DNA of 64,000 bases from Eutreptiella sp. 'Long Island Sound 2002' (GCA_964036045.1 OZ038380.1:122282899-122346898); one strand, 5' to 3'; counted from the first letter of the stretch, positions 11,426 to 22,525 are shown. Made by a program: numbers and translations. The notes: generated by a model from the letters alone, not told the origin.

Positions 11426-13688
11426 CAGGCAGGCGCCCACAGGGACAGGGCTGCGGGGGCAACGCAACACGGGGACAAGAAACCACCAAAGGGCCAGGAA
11501 AAGGAAGGGCAAGGGGCCGTGGCACAGAGGGAGAGGGCGCAACGACGGGCACTAGGGCGCACACGCAGGAAGGGCACGCCACAACGGAAGGACCAGCACC
11601 GCCCCACCCCGAGTCCACCGCGCAACCCCAGGAGGCGCACACCAGCCAGAACACGCCGCCGCAGCACGAGCCAGACGCCGCACGAACCGCACTGGCTCAT
11701 GCCCACCGACCAACGGACCCCGCACAGGGGAGGGAGGGTACACCCACAGGGGGAGAAGGGGCTACACCCACCGAGGGAGCCGCCTAGAATACTGCCGCGC
11801 AGCCCACCACCACACCCTCACCGCCAGGCGACAACTACGGCGACAGCAAGGGCCACCACATAGGCAATGGCACAGGCACCAGAGGAGGAAGAGGACACGG
11901 CCGCAACACCCATGACGGGGGACGGCAAGGGGGCAGAGGCACAGGACCGGAGGGAACCCGACTCACCCGAGGAGCCCACGCCGCCCCGCCCCAGAGGACA
12001 CAGGACCAAGGGACAGGCCCCCAGGGAGGGCAACCCGCGAACGCCCACCTAACCCACGGGGCAAAACAGCCAACTCGGACCACCGCAACACAGATCCAAC
12101 GAGCCACACCACACCTGACCGCGCCCCACAGCCACCAGCCAGCCACATAACCTCGGCCGGCGTCCGGCACCACCAAGTTGGCCAGTCTAACCAGCGCCGA
12201 CCACAGCCCACGCCGGAACTGCAGTGAAGAGGGCCCACCACACATCACGGCACAGCGAGGCATTGCAAAACACGAGGCAACACAGCATGCCGCACCGCAG
12301 CGCACCGCCGTGCAACAGACCACAACATGGCACCCCACGACACGATACAGCACAGCACAACAAAGCGCGGCGCGGGACAGCACAGCCAGCCAGCGGCGCC
12401 ACGGCAAGACACACCACGGCACGACACGGCGCGGCACGGCACGACAGAGCACAGCGCACCACAACGCAGCACAGACCAGCACAGCGCAGCACGGCAAAGA
12501 ACAGCACAACACAGCACGGCGCACCAAAGCACACCACAGCACCAAAGCGAGAGACACTGACGGTGGGCCTAACCCGATCAAGCCGCCTCATACCCCGGAA
12601 AGGAAGAAAACGCGCAGACAACCGCGGGACAAAGCCATACCAGCCCGCCATGCACAGACTAGGGGCCAAAGCACGCCCGTCAGTAACCCCCCTCCACCGA
12701 CGGTGGCGGCCCGCCCGCACAAACCGCCACCAGAAAGTTAAAACTGGCAGCGCAAAGGCGGGGGGACACGGAAAACCCCAGCCCCGGTTAACCGAGGGCC
12801 TCAGGAAACCCGTTGGCGCAACCGCCCAACCGGGAGAGCTGGAACCTAACCTGACAGGACAGGCCACCAGGCCAAGCGTGTACATAACCCACCCGACCCA
12901 TGGGGCCGGGGCACTGCCCAGCCAATTGCAGCACCAACAGCAACCCCGTTAGCCACACCGAATGCCGACCAGTGCGTGCACCAGCCCAGGGGGGGCAGAG
13001 GGAGGAACAGGAAACCCCCCCCCCCCGAGGAAAAAGACAAAAAACACAGAAGGGGGGGAACCCCCACCCAACCACGAACGCGTGCTCGCCAGAAAAAAAG
13101 GGGGGGGCGAGAGACAGTCACACAACCGCGAAGCCGCGCAACCACTGCACAAGAGGCAGGCAACCTGCCCAGCCAAACAACACCAAAGGCGACACACACG
13201 AGGCCCCCCAAAAGAACATCGGAGGACAACCCTGCCCAACCCAGAAGCACCCAGCCAAAAGCAGCGGCCCACCACGACAACACAACCGCCGAAGGGCCGG
13301 AGGAAAGGACACCCTGAACACGCCGGCGCACACCCCAACGGAGAAGTGGCGGGCCAACGGCAAAAATGAAAAGGCAATCCAAACGAAAGGGGAAGGGTGG
13401 AAGGTGACCAAGGAGCCCAGGACCGGGACAGGCGTAGGCAAACACCACAAAGCCACGACACGACAGGGCCAAGAACCACACACCTTTCCAGCAGCCGGAA
13501 AAAAAATGAAGGAGTGGGGGGGAGAAACCCAACCCACGGCAGCCCCCGCACAACCCCACACCACAGGCAGCCCCACCAGGGGGGGGCGGGAAACGGACGG
13601 GACACATGCAAGAGGCCACACGCCCGAACACCCCAACAAGTAGAAGCAGGGTGCAGGAAGAACCCGAATCCACACAGACACACCACGA
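11426..13688 (+). other. T-depleted non-coding or fully decayed part of copy (i)
   Basis: Composition stays strongly T-poor. At 12.2-12.56 kb there is a quasi-repetitive CAGCACGGCACAA-like tract. The open frames are artefacts of missing T (few stop codons on the plus strand) and overlap in all frames. No conserved block seen in copy (ii) continues past about 11.43 kb. Confidence 0.5.
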
Positions 13689-13689
13689 A

Positions 13690-13880
13690 CCCCAGCCAGG
13701 AATCGAAAAAACGCAGCCAAAACCCGTATCCAAGCACACACACCCTAGACCCCAGCCAGGAGCCGCCAAACCCAACCCCAAACGCGGGCAGCACAAACCC
13801 CAGCCAGAAGTGGCGGGGCAAAGCCGATACCTGAGCCCAAAAACACGCACCCTAAACCCCGGCCAGGAATGGCGGAGTCA
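13690..13880 (+). repeat. Short minisatellite, unit CCCCAGCCAGG, four copies
   Basis: Copies of CCCCAGCCAGG or one-base variants start at about 13,690, 13,750, 13,797 and 13,857 (spacings about 60, 47 and 60 bp) with related flanks. It lies inside the T-depleted tract. Confidence 0.65.
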
Positions 13881-13964
13881 GCTCGGAACCCAGACCCAAA
13901 CACAAACACCACACAACAATAGGAAACCAAGTGTCCATAGCCCAGGCACTGAGGCAGCCCGTGC

Positions 13965-14232
13965 CATGCAGGTGACCCGGCCAAACGAGATCCGGAGTTC
14001 GGCAGTAAGGCTGCATCCTAAGGCCTGCGATGCTTTGGGACTCAAAGCCGAGCGTGAGACACTCAATCACGTCGGAACCCCAGTACCGAGAACATGCATG
14101 GTTGCACATGCAGGTGACCCGGCCAAATGAGATCCGGAGCCCGGGGGTAAGGCTGCATCCTAAGGCCTGCGCTGCTTTGGGACTCAAGACCGAGCGTGCG
14201 ACACCCAGTACCGAGAACATGCATGGTTGCGC
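13965..14232 (+). repeat. Tandem duplication of about 142/126 bp
   Basis: Two head-to-tail units start at 13,965 and 14,107 with CATGCAGGTGACCCGGCCAAA and end with CCAGTACCGAGAACATGCATGG. The first has about 16 extra bases near the TCAATCACGTCGG segment. High identity suggests a fairly recent local duplication at the right edge of copy (i). Confidence 0.85.
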
Positions 14233-14454
14233 AAGCACGGGGGCACACCCTCCCAGCAAGACAAGTATTTCACGCTGGCGGCGATCTGCCCTCCCACTGT
14301 TGCCCGGGGCGACTTTGTTGGGGGCCACCAGACAGGTCTAGCGGGATGTAACTCGCCTCCCCTCTTCAAGCGCGAAGCTCCTTCCTGTTCGTCACAGCGG
14401 CAATGCCAGCGGGAACCATGGGGCGCCTCTGCACGACCGACTGCAGCTACCCAC

Positions 14455-14985
14455 CTACCTACCTGTAGCCCCTTCTCCCCGTGTGGGTGTACCCTCCTTC
14501 CCCTGTGCGGGGCCCGGTGGTCGGTGAGGGCGACCCGGTGCGGTTCCTGCGGCGTCTGGTCCGGGCTGCGGTTCGTCCTGGCGGGCGTGCGCCTCCGTGA
14601 GTCGCGCGGTGTCGACTGCGTGGGGGGATGAGGCGATGCTGGTCCTTAATGTGTGGCCCCCCTCCTTCCTGTGCGTCCTCGCACCCGTCGTTGCGCCCTC
14701 TCCCCCAGTGCCGCGACCCCTGGCCTTTCCTTTTCCTGGTCCTCCAGTGGCTTCTTGCCCCCGTGATGCGTTGCCCCCGGTGCCCTGTCCCTGTGGGCTC
14801 CTGCCTGATACATTGTGCCTCTCCTGGCCCCCTTGCTGTGGGCCTTCCCTTTGCCCTTTCTCTTCCCGGTGTTCTGGTGGTGTTGTGGGGGGGGGGGCTG
14901 TGAGGCGCCGATGGCCCATGCCCGGGGTTGGGTGGTCTGGACTTAACCCCATTCTCTTCCCCCTTCGGGTTGCCCTTAACCCCAA
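14455..14985 (-). pseudogene. Inverted fragment of the T-depleted family
   Basis: On the minus strand this segment encodes blocks matching plus-strand 11.28-11.79 kb: MGHR.L, EKGQREG, GRSPQGQG.GGN(A/T), GPGKG(K/R)ARGRGT.GEGATTG, DAA.TA and GREGTPT.GEGAT, in the same order. It is A-poor on the plus strand, the mirror of copy (i). It is therefore a second, oppositely oriented family fragment about 3 kb from its match. Confidence 0.7.
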
Positions 14986-15099
14986 TTTTCTATTTTTTCA
15001 GAACTCGCTTGTCTTGTTGTGGTTTTTCGCCCATGGCCCCATGGTGTGCCCCCCTGGGTTGTGTCCTAGTGGGGGGGTGTAACAGGACAAGCGCCGGCG
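14944..15099 (+). repeat. 156-bp direct repeat, left copy
   Basis: Starts TAACCCCATTCTCTTCCCCC and ends ACAAGCGCCGGCG; the second copy is at 15,993-16,148 with the same length. The two differ by scattered substitutions. About 0.9 kb lies between them. Neither TG/CA ends nor a purine tract is evident, so LTR identity is not claimed. Confidence 0.85.
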
Positions 15100-15992
15100 G
15101 GCGTCGACGAACGGCGTCCCCTCGACCATCTACAACATTCAAGGTGTTCCAGGGAATATAAGAGTAATTTGGCTTGTTTGTGTGTTTTTTCACCAATTTG
15201 CCCAAATTTGACCCATTGCGCGGCGCCCAGCGCCCTCGACGGATAATGGATACATGGGCGTCGTTGTTGGCCAGAAAGAGAAGCGTCGCCGCTGCCCATC
15301 TTGTAGATTCCCTTGATTTGGGGTCCCATTCAGGGTTTCTGGCTGTCAGGGCCCTGTTTGATCATTTTGGACAGTTTTGAGCAGGACGGAGCACGATCGA
15401 ATTTCTTCCGTCAAGGTTGCAGTCATATAGACAACATCCGTGCCAGCTGACAGGTGTTCTGGGTGTTTGTGCCACTACTTTGTCCAGTTTCTGGCTGTTC
15501 TTGATTGCAACTCAGGGTCCATTTGCCTGTACATACTGCTGCTTGTCTAATTCAGGCTGAACCCACTGCCTGTCCTGCAAAGGAGCTGCCTGCCAGGGTC
15601 AGTGGTTTTGCTTTTCGCCTTACTGTTGGCTGCTGCGTGGGTTTGTGTGTGCCAAGTGTTTTTTTTGCCTTGTTAATTGTCTCCATCCCTACAGATTGAA
15701 GTCATTTTGGCTGGTACTCAGCCTCATCTGCGCATGCCCATTTGGGGCATTTCTGATTTTCAGACATCAGTTCTGAGCTTTGTGCCTATATATGCATAGT
15801 GGAGCCACTACCTCTAGGCTTCTCTTTCCATGTTATTGTGTTTTAGTGGAGACAGAAGCCATGTGAAGCTCCTAGGCGGCCTTCACCCCTTGGTACCTCT
15901 CGCCTTGGGGAAGTAGTTAAGTCTACACGGCCTAGGTTGCAGGAGTCCCACTATCACCTTCGTAGGTTGGGCCGGAATATGCCGTAGTGGCG
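15100..15992. other. Spacer between the 156-bp repeats, no gene
   Basis: T-rich, balanced DNA with only short ORFs on both strands. Nothing recognisable. If the flanking repeats were LTRs this would be the body of a tiny non-autonomous element, but boundary signals are missing. Confidence 0.5.
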
Positions 15993-16148
15993 TAACCCCA
16001 TTCTCTTCCCCCTTGGGGTTGCTCTTAACCAACATTTTCTATTTTTTTGGCACTTGCTTGTCTTGTTGTGGTTTTTCGGCCACGGTCCCATGGTGTGCCC
16101 CCCTGGGTTGTGTCCTAGTGGGGGGGTGTAACCAGACAAGCGCCGGCG
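15993..16148 (+). repeat. 156-bp direct repeat, right copy
   Basis: Matches 14,944-15,099 over its full length (see that entry). After it the sequence diverges immediately into the spacer leading to gypsy copy A. Confidence 0.85.
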
Positions 16149-16399
16149 ATTCCGATGTCGGGCCCGGCTGCCGCCACGTCTCAGTAATTTTGGGATCATT
16201 CGGCTGTTCCTTGAATTATGGACGATAGCATTGTAGCAATAGTGTTTCTATGCTTATTCTACATGTATTTATGCATTGTTCATATTTATGCCCTTCATTG
16301 TCACAGACATGTAATTGGGTCAACCAGGGCCCACAGATCAGGAGATTTGCCTCAGCTCCTGTGGGCCTGGAGCTGAGGAGCCCATCAGTGTTGTGCTGT

Positions 16400-16594
16400 T
16401 CCTTCTCTTGGTGGCTGTGGCGGGGTGAAGCTGGTCACCACCCTAGCCTAGCATATTACCCTTAAGGGATCATTATATGGCCCTATACATGGGATATATA
16501 TGGGATAGTGTATATTATATTCCATTTCCTTGTTAGGAACATAGGATGTGGGATAGATAAGGCAATCTTGGATGTTTGGTAGTTATATCAATTA
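16400..16594 (+). other. Leader region of gypsy copy A, left part
   Basis: From GGGGTGAAGC onward this matches 33.75-33.92 kb, including the stretch TGGGATATATATGGGATAGT and the end TATATCAATTA. In the 33.9-kb copy the sequence continues directly to GTGGATGAT; here it is interrupted after CAATTA by a transposon and resumes at 18,625. Confidence 0.8.
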
Positions 16595-16719
16595 AGGTAA
16601 AGGGACCAGTTAGACACCCACTGTCGCGGCGCAGGATCGCCAGGCAAACAATGTTATCAGCAAATGACATTTATAATCAAAGAAACATTATTTTGAACAT
16701 TATAAAAATAATTGAGATC

Positions 16720-16748
16720 CATCTCGCGATCCCATAAATCGCGAGATG
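16720..16748. repeat. Hairpin CATCTCGCGAT-7-ATCGCGAGATG
   Basis: Perfect 11-bp arms with a 7-nt loop, 125 bp inside the left end of the 2-kb TIR element. Possibly a subterminal protein-binding or structural site. Confidence 0.8.
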
Positions 16749-17049
16749 AGACCGCGCGAAATTGCGTAATCTAGCGCCGCAAAGATACGTAAGCCCTAAT
16801 GTCACCACGTAAAAGCAAAATGAATACTGCGCAAAATATACGATTCCAAGACTGATTTCTCTCTTTTTTTTTTTTTCATTTTAGATAATGCGGCTGGTAT
16901 CGCGTATCGGTAGAGGTGCAGCTCGCCAGAAATCAGGAACCCCTGTGAAACGCTGTCAGAAGGGCGTTCTAAGGCAGGTATGAGAGGTAAACGCAAGTCC
17001 AAAAGCGTCAACAGAACAGAACACGAGCCCTACGCATCCTAACCTCTGC

Positions 17050-17494
17050 CGCAGCACACCACAAACCCGGAAGAGGCCGTCACTTGGGTTGCCGCTGGGC
17101 GGGGATCATTGAGGCAAGCCATGAGGCTGTTCACCGTGGACAAGGAGACAATCAAGAAGAACCTGCCCCGCTTCATGAAGAGTGAGTCTGTGGTGATGGG
17201 ACGGCCTGGGCCGCCGCCCAGAGTGCAAGACCTCCACATGAGGAAGTGGTCGGAACAGCAGCTGCTGAGTTCCTTGACACCATACAAGGTGGACATTGTG
17301 GAGGAGGCACGGAGACAGGCAAAGGAGCACGAAATGAAAAGCGTGCCCGTCAGTGTGATGAACGGTCTGAGCATGCTGCCAAGCGTCAACTGACGGACAG
17401 CGACATGTCCAGCGACTTGGAGGCTAATGCCTCTGCATTCGCGTCATACGTGACGCATGACAGTTGTTCGTCCATGGACATGGACACAGAGTAA
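17050..17494 (+). pseudogene. Short frameshifted ORF inside the 2-kb TIR element
   Basis: An open frame without an early ATG runs from about 17,050 (TTNPEEAVTWVAAGRG) through the first ATG at 17,121 (MRLFTVDKETIKKNLPRF) to a stop at 17,391. A second frame picks up a basic segment (RARQCDERSEHAAKRQL) and an acidic Ser/Asp/Met-rich tail ending in MDMDTE at 17,494, as if one base were lost near 17,340. The joined composition, a charged helix followed by a basic then acidic tail, suggests a small nuclear protein or a captured exon. No domain recognised. Confidence 0.4.
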
Positions 17495-17869
17495 AACTGT
17501 GCTTCTAATGTTATCTCCTTCCCTCATGCCACTGTGCCATGCATGGGATGGCTAGTACAAGAGTTATAGAGTACATGACTTATAGAGTATATATGTCATG
17601 GCACACACTGGAACACTTAGAATGATTGTGCTTTTAGGCGCGGTCATCACAAGTGCAAAGCCATTCACTTTCAGCCAGGTACACGCTTATGTCCATAAGG
17701 TATCTCAGTGCTTCAAGTACCTTTACAACAGGTGTATGGGAGCATTCAGAAAATTTCACCGTGTTGCTCTGTGCAAGTGTGCTAAGGAGACAGTGAACAG
17801 TTTTGCAAAGCAGGAGATTACCACGTTTTACCAGAAAAAAAACATTCCTTAATTTTGAAAATCAGGTAT

Positions 17870-18445
17870 TGCATGCTTTTACAAACGAGAATACTGCAAC
17901 CTTTTGCGAGAAAAAAACATTGCACGGTTTTAAAAAAACAAACACCTTGCATGGTTTTACAAAATGGGAGACATCCTCCGTTAGCAAGAAAAATACCAGT
18001 ACAAAGTTTTGGAAAGGAAAAAAACCTTACATGGTTTTCCAGAACAGAAGAGTGCATCCTTTTGCCCGAGAAACAACCATTGCATGGTTTGACAAAAAAA
18101 TAAACGCTGCATGGTTTTACAAAAAAAAAATGAAACGTTGTATGGTTTTGCGAAGCAGAAGACTGCAACCTGCTACATAAAAACAGATTACAAGGTTTTC
18201 AAAAATAAAAAGCTTCTGCATGGTTGGACAAAACAGGAGACATCAACCTTTTACAACAGAAAGAAATAGTGCATTGTATTAAAAAACAAATGAATGTTGC
18301 ATGCTTTTACAAAACACAAGTCCTCAACTTTTGGTACCAAAAAAACACAACGCACGGGTTTAGGAGACATAGCCCTCTGCATGGTTTTACAAAAAGAAAA
18401 GAGAACAATCTTTTACGAGAAACAAAGACATTACACGGTTTGTAA
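17870..18445 (+). repeat. Irregular repeats of TGCATGGTTTTACAAAA inside the 2-kb TIR element
   Basis: About eleven degenerate copies of (T/C)TGCATGGTTTTACAAAA occur between 17,871 and 18,440, often followed by GAGAxxCTGCAACCTTTTGCGAGAAAA. Spacing is irregular (about 27-80 bp). Short ORFs here are by-products. Arrays like this are common inside non-autonomous elements. Confidence 0.7.
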
Positions 18446-18725
18446 AGGCAAACAGCGGACAGAAGGCCCCTTTGGGGTTTTAAGTATTTCAGGGAGTGCC
18501 CTCTTTATCCCCGGGGGTGCCCTTTTCATCCTCAGGGGTTGTCTTATTCATCCCCACCCTGCCCTGATAATCCCCAGGGTGTGGCTGAACTGGTCACTGG
18601 GGATGAACCGGTCCCTTTACCTTAGTGGATGATAGGGTGGATTTCTCATATGTGCATATCAGGGATTTCATTGGCTATGTGTATCATATCTGTTTGCAGG
18701 ATACTATTCAGTTGACACTATCGTT

Positions 18726-19770
18726 ATGTCTTCTGTGCCAAGCAATGTTGCTGCCCATGCCACTGGGACCTCTGTTCCTGACCACCCGGTCTGGTTTCAT
18801 GGTAGCAGAGGCGAAAATGTTTCGTCCCTGCTGGGCGTTTGGCATCGCGGAAAGCGATCGGTCCTCGACATCGTGGACCAAATCCAAGTTAAGATCGCTT
18901 CCCCGGGAGGGATAGCTGAGGGTGTTCAGGTCCCCAATCCCAGGACCTCCTCAGCCCTGACCCCATCGACCGGGCAGGGGCCGCAAAAACGGGCCAAGCC
19001 CCAAGTGGCTACAAATCCCAAGTCTCCGAAATCCCTGAATGTACCCATCGGGGCCACCCATCTTGGAGATCCAGCTGGTGTACCTCGGATGGTTGGGGGG
19101 GAAATAGACGGCAACCCTCAGAGAGAGATAAGAGGAGCTATGTAGGCCTCATTTGAAGCCTGAGGAGATCTACGCCCTTGCCCATAAAAGCATATCGGAG
19201 AGGGAAGCTCTCGAACGCCTCAATAATGGAGACAAGACGACGGTGACATACACTCATCGCCCTTCTCACAATAAAACCGCGGTGAATGCGGTTAATGTTG
19301 ATGCTACGGCGGACCCTAACATCTCTGAACCCGCTGACACCTCCATCCACGCCGTGGGTCACCCTAAATCTCCTACACCTCCTGCAAAGAAAACCGTCGA
19401 CCCCGGGCCTAAACCGCCACCTTCCTTTTGGGTTCCGTGTTCCAAACATTGAAAAAACATACACAAATGGAGATGGACATGTCTTCGATTGATTGGGGTG
19501 CCACCAATAGCAGCCTTTGGACTTGTAAGCCTAATTTCCATGCAATGACACTCATTGGAGCGTTGCGGGTAAGTCTAAGGGTGGTAAGCCTAAGGATGGC
19601 GGTGGCAATAAGGGTGGCGGTGCTGGTAACGGTGGCAGCGGCAAGGCCGTACGGGCGCGGACGTTGGTAGGACTGCCCAGAGGCGCCCCTCTTGAAAGAA
19701 GAAACCCTCCGGCACTCCTGTGACACTACGGTGGCTCTTGTTCCATCGAGAGTGATGAACGGGCGAATAT
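18726..19770 (+). pseudogene. gag: Broken gag of gypsy copy A
   Basis: Begins at ATG 18,726 with MSSVPSNVAAHATGTSVP, the same start as the fragment at 34,027, directly after an intron-like TTTGCAG. It reads on to about 19,145, then continues in another frame (MKPEEIYALAHKSISEREAL) to 19,452. A Cys/His remnant (WTCKPNFHAM, about 19,515-19,545) looks like half of a zinc knuckle, followed by a Gly/Lys-rich stretch. At least two frame changes break it. Nucleocapsid and capsid roles are inferred from position only. Confidence 0.55.
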
Positions 19771-19771
19771 A

Positions 19772-20520
19772 GTGACTAGTGAGGTTCAAACGGAACTTTC
19801 CGTTCAGGTTGTTTTGCCCAATGGAGAATTTAAGGCTCTCCGTGTTTTGGTGAATTTTTGGTGCCAAGCGGTCGCTTTGGCCAACCCCAATGTTTTTGGA
19901 GACCAAATCTCCAAAAGATATGAATCCTGCCAACAGAGGCGGCCTCTCCGAGCCAAAAAAAAGACGCCTTTGCCGGGGGAGGACGAGCAAATAGACATCA
20001 AAATTCAATTTACGGGGGTTGTGGATGGTACTGTTTCACTTGCTCGTGTTGCCCAATATGGCCTGTCCCCGTACCTTGTCCCCAATTCACCTTGGGATAT
20101 GGTTTTGGGGCAACCATGGGGTTACGAACATTGTGTGAGCCACTTTGCCCGTTCCAATTGTTTGTACTCTAACCATCCAGTGCACCCCCGTTTTTGGATT
20201 GAGGACTGCCGAGAAGCTCCACGAACCGGCAAGCCATTTTTGGTTAAACCCATTCATGGTAAAGTGGCACGTCAGTCCGTGTGGGGCATAACCGTTCCAA
20301 TCATTGGGGTGCTCACTCCTATGCACCCGGCCCCGGAAATTGTGGTTACGCCCCCTGGTGGCAAACTGCCCAACCTTGTTGTGGCCAAGAAACACATATC
20401 CTATGCCTTGACCGCTTCCTCTGTGGCCCCCGTACAGGATACGGCTTGTGCGTTGGAGCTCGTTGAATTTTCTCCCGAAACCCTTGCCCGTGATGTTCTA
20501 CCAACAAGGCGTGATAGATC
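19772..20520 (+). pseudogene. Retropepsin-like protease region with destroyed active site
   Basis: The open frame (19,772-20,746) has a retropepsin signature near its start, VLVNFWCQAVALANPNVFGD. In active enzymes the position NFW would be the catalytic D-(S/T)-G; here it is lost. A second hallmark, SPWDMVLGQPW, follows about 60 residues later. The protease would cut Gag-Pol; this copy cannot. Confidence 0.65.
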
Positions 20521-20523
20521 CGT

Positions 20524-21252
20524 GTGGCACAGTCTGACTATGGCCTCACGCCATATTGGGCCGCACGCGTCAAAAAACAATTCGGCAAGAGCCCCGACGT
20601 GCACACCTCCAATAGGGCCCCGGTTACGGCCCAGGCTACCCGTTTGGTTTCGCCGCTTGAAGATTTATTTTCCAATCCCGCGGACCCCTGCAAATTGTAT
20701 TGGATGTGCCCTCCCTATCATCGGTTTTCCGAGTGTGTCCGGATAATTCGGCAAGAAAAACTACGAACCATCGTCCTTGGGCCGAAGTGGAGACATGGGG
20801 AGTGCTGGAAGCCCCTTGTGCACATTACGGTACAAGGGTACCACCTTCCTGGGCCGGAGACTAAGGCCCGTCTCCATCAAAAAGACCACCTCACACCCCT
20901 TCCTCAACGGGGTTGGTCCACGGTGGCGGTATACGTGGACGGTGGTATTGCGGAGGAAAATGTGGCCGCCACTAAATGTCATCTCGCCTCTGTTTTAGCA
21001 TCGGCCGTGTCTAACCCCAATATGGATGACGAGCCGAGCATGACCTCGGAGGAAGAGTTGGAGGATGAAAGGGTCCCTAACCATTTGGCCTCGGTGCGCA
21101 CCGTCGCATATCAAGCGACCCATAGAAAACTCCTCGCTCCCATTACTCTTGACCCTACCCCCAAGAATTTGGAGGTGCAAGAATGCGTGCGTTCAAGCAT
21201 TGCGAAAATTGAGAAAGAGTTATTGGGTGGCAGGGCGCTACCGAAAAACTAA
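20524..21252 (+). pseudogene. Linker region with an NPPY-like methyltransferase-type motif
   Basis: The frame contains PLEDLFSNPADPCK followed by LYWMCPPYHRFSECVRII and, about 20 residues on, W.....W. This layout (W-[NM]-x-PP-[FY] then hydrophobic helix then IVL.PxW) resembles a domain found between protease and RT in some retroelements that looks like an adenine-methyltransferase fold. The usual N of NPPY is C here. The assignment is from motif memory only. The downstream part is acidic and low complexity. Confidence 0.4.
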
Positions 21253-21452
21253 TAGTGCCAAACAATTGTTGGCGGCTTCTCGTGACGGTGGCGCTGTCAC
21301 CGACCAAGCACCTATTGTGTCTCCTGAGGTGGAGCTCATGAGGAAACGCATCCTCGCGGACTATGAGCGGGATGTTTCTAGCGGGGATGTTTGTCTCTGT
21401 CCGGGCGGGGAACATCCTAAGGTCCGTGGTATAGAGCAGTTGGGGTTTGCTT

Positions 21453-22525
21453 AGCTTGATCTATACCCGAACGCTAAACCCAAGTCCGTGAAACCTATAC
21501 AGTTGGTGGGGGAGCGTGCCGCGGCGGAGCAAGAGATAGTGGCAGATTTTTTGGCTCGTGGCTGGATTGAGCCGTGTCCTGCCCCCGAGTGGGCGTCCAA
21601 CGCGTTCGTCGTGCCCAAGATGTAGAAGGGAAAATGGCGCCTCGTTGTGGACTATCGCCAACTTAATGAGGCTACCTTGCCCGACGCACACCCCCTCCCC
21701 CTCATTGAAAATACGTTGGATAATCAATTGAAACACAAGATTTTCACTATTATCGACTTGATTAAAGGGTTCCATAAAATTCCCCTCCACCCTGAGGCCC
21801 AGGCTAAGACCGCCATGAAATTGGCGGGTAAAAGATACCAATGGCGTGTTATGCCTATGGGTATCAAGAATGGGCCCGCTATTTTTCAACGGGTCATGGA
21901 CCACATCTTGCACGGTTTGGATTGTGCGAACGTATATATTGATGCTATTATTATTGGTTCCTCCGTTGAGACGGAGGAGAAGCTATTGGCTAACCACAAC
22001 CGCGACGTGCGTGCCGTGTTGGATAGGCTAAGGAAAGAGGAGTTGGTTGCTTTGGTTAGCAAAACCGTTTTCTTTGTTCGTTTGGTTGATTTTTGTTGCC
22101 ATGTCTTGGAAAATGGCACACGCCGTCCGGCGCCAGGGAAAATGTTGGCGCTTGAAGGTTGGGAGAAACCAGATAATGTTCAGGAGCTCCGTGGGTTCTT
22201 GGGGCTCGCAAAATATTCTTCGGGTAATGTCCAAAACTACGCCTCCATAGCTACCCCTGTGATTAAAATGTTGAAGACTTTCCCTAAGTATAAGAATGGG
22301 ACAAAGATACGCCTAACGTGGAATGCTTCGGCTAACGAGGTCTTTTTGAAGCTTAAGCGTGCTATCACGGATATTGTTCCTCTCCAACTAGCCCATTGGG
22401 ATAAGGACTTTGTCCTCACCCCGGACGCTAGTAATTGGGCAGTGGGGACGGCCCTACCACAGGAAGGTCCCGATGGTGCTCTTCGCCCCCTTGCAATTTT
22501 CTCCCATAAATTGTCAGGCAGCTAA
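21453..22525 (+). pseudogene. pol: Ty3/gypsy reverse transcriptase, inactive (YIDA)
   Basis: Recognisable RT blocks in one frame: FLARGWIEPC, FVVPKM, WRLVVDYRQLN, IFTIIDLIKGFHKIPL, MPMGIKNGPAIFQRVMD, then VYIDAIIIGS where YxDD is expected, then FLGLAKY. The second catalytic Asp is replaced by Ala (GCT). A TAG at 21,623 interrupts the finger region and a TAA ends the frame at 22,523. The domain would copy element RNA into DNA. Confidence 0.85.

Larger units (their letters stand above)
8850..14240 (+). mobile_element. Copy (i) of an unclassified T-depleted, retroelement-like family
   Basis: From about 8.85 kb the plus strand becomes C/A/G-rich and very poor in T; for example 13,141-13,200 contains two T in 60 bases. 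The same signature with matching protein segments appears on the minus strand at 34.1-39.9 kb (copy ii). Shared coding blocks, conserved in amino acids rather than only in DNA, show that this is a coding element family and not just biased DNA. No RT, endonuclease or terminal repeat is recognisable here. Its ends are approximate: the left is placed where composition changes and the right just before the non-biased DNA at 14.3 kb. Confidence 0.55.
16595..18622. mobile_element. 2,028-bp TIR DNA transposon, TA (or TTA) target duplication
   Basis: Ends are inverted repeats: AGGTAAAGGGACC at 16,595 and GGTCCCTTTACCT at 18,622, with similarity continuing to about 17 bp (RGTT). TA flanks both ends (16,593-16,594 and 18,623-18,624). 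The uninterrupted target exists at about 33,920 (CAATTAGTGG), which proves the insertion. Because the target is CAATTAG, the duplication could be TA, or TTA with ends offset by one base. That is compatible with Tc1/mariner- or PIF/Harbinger-type events, but no transposase is seen, so it is probably non-autonomous. Confidence 0.85.
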
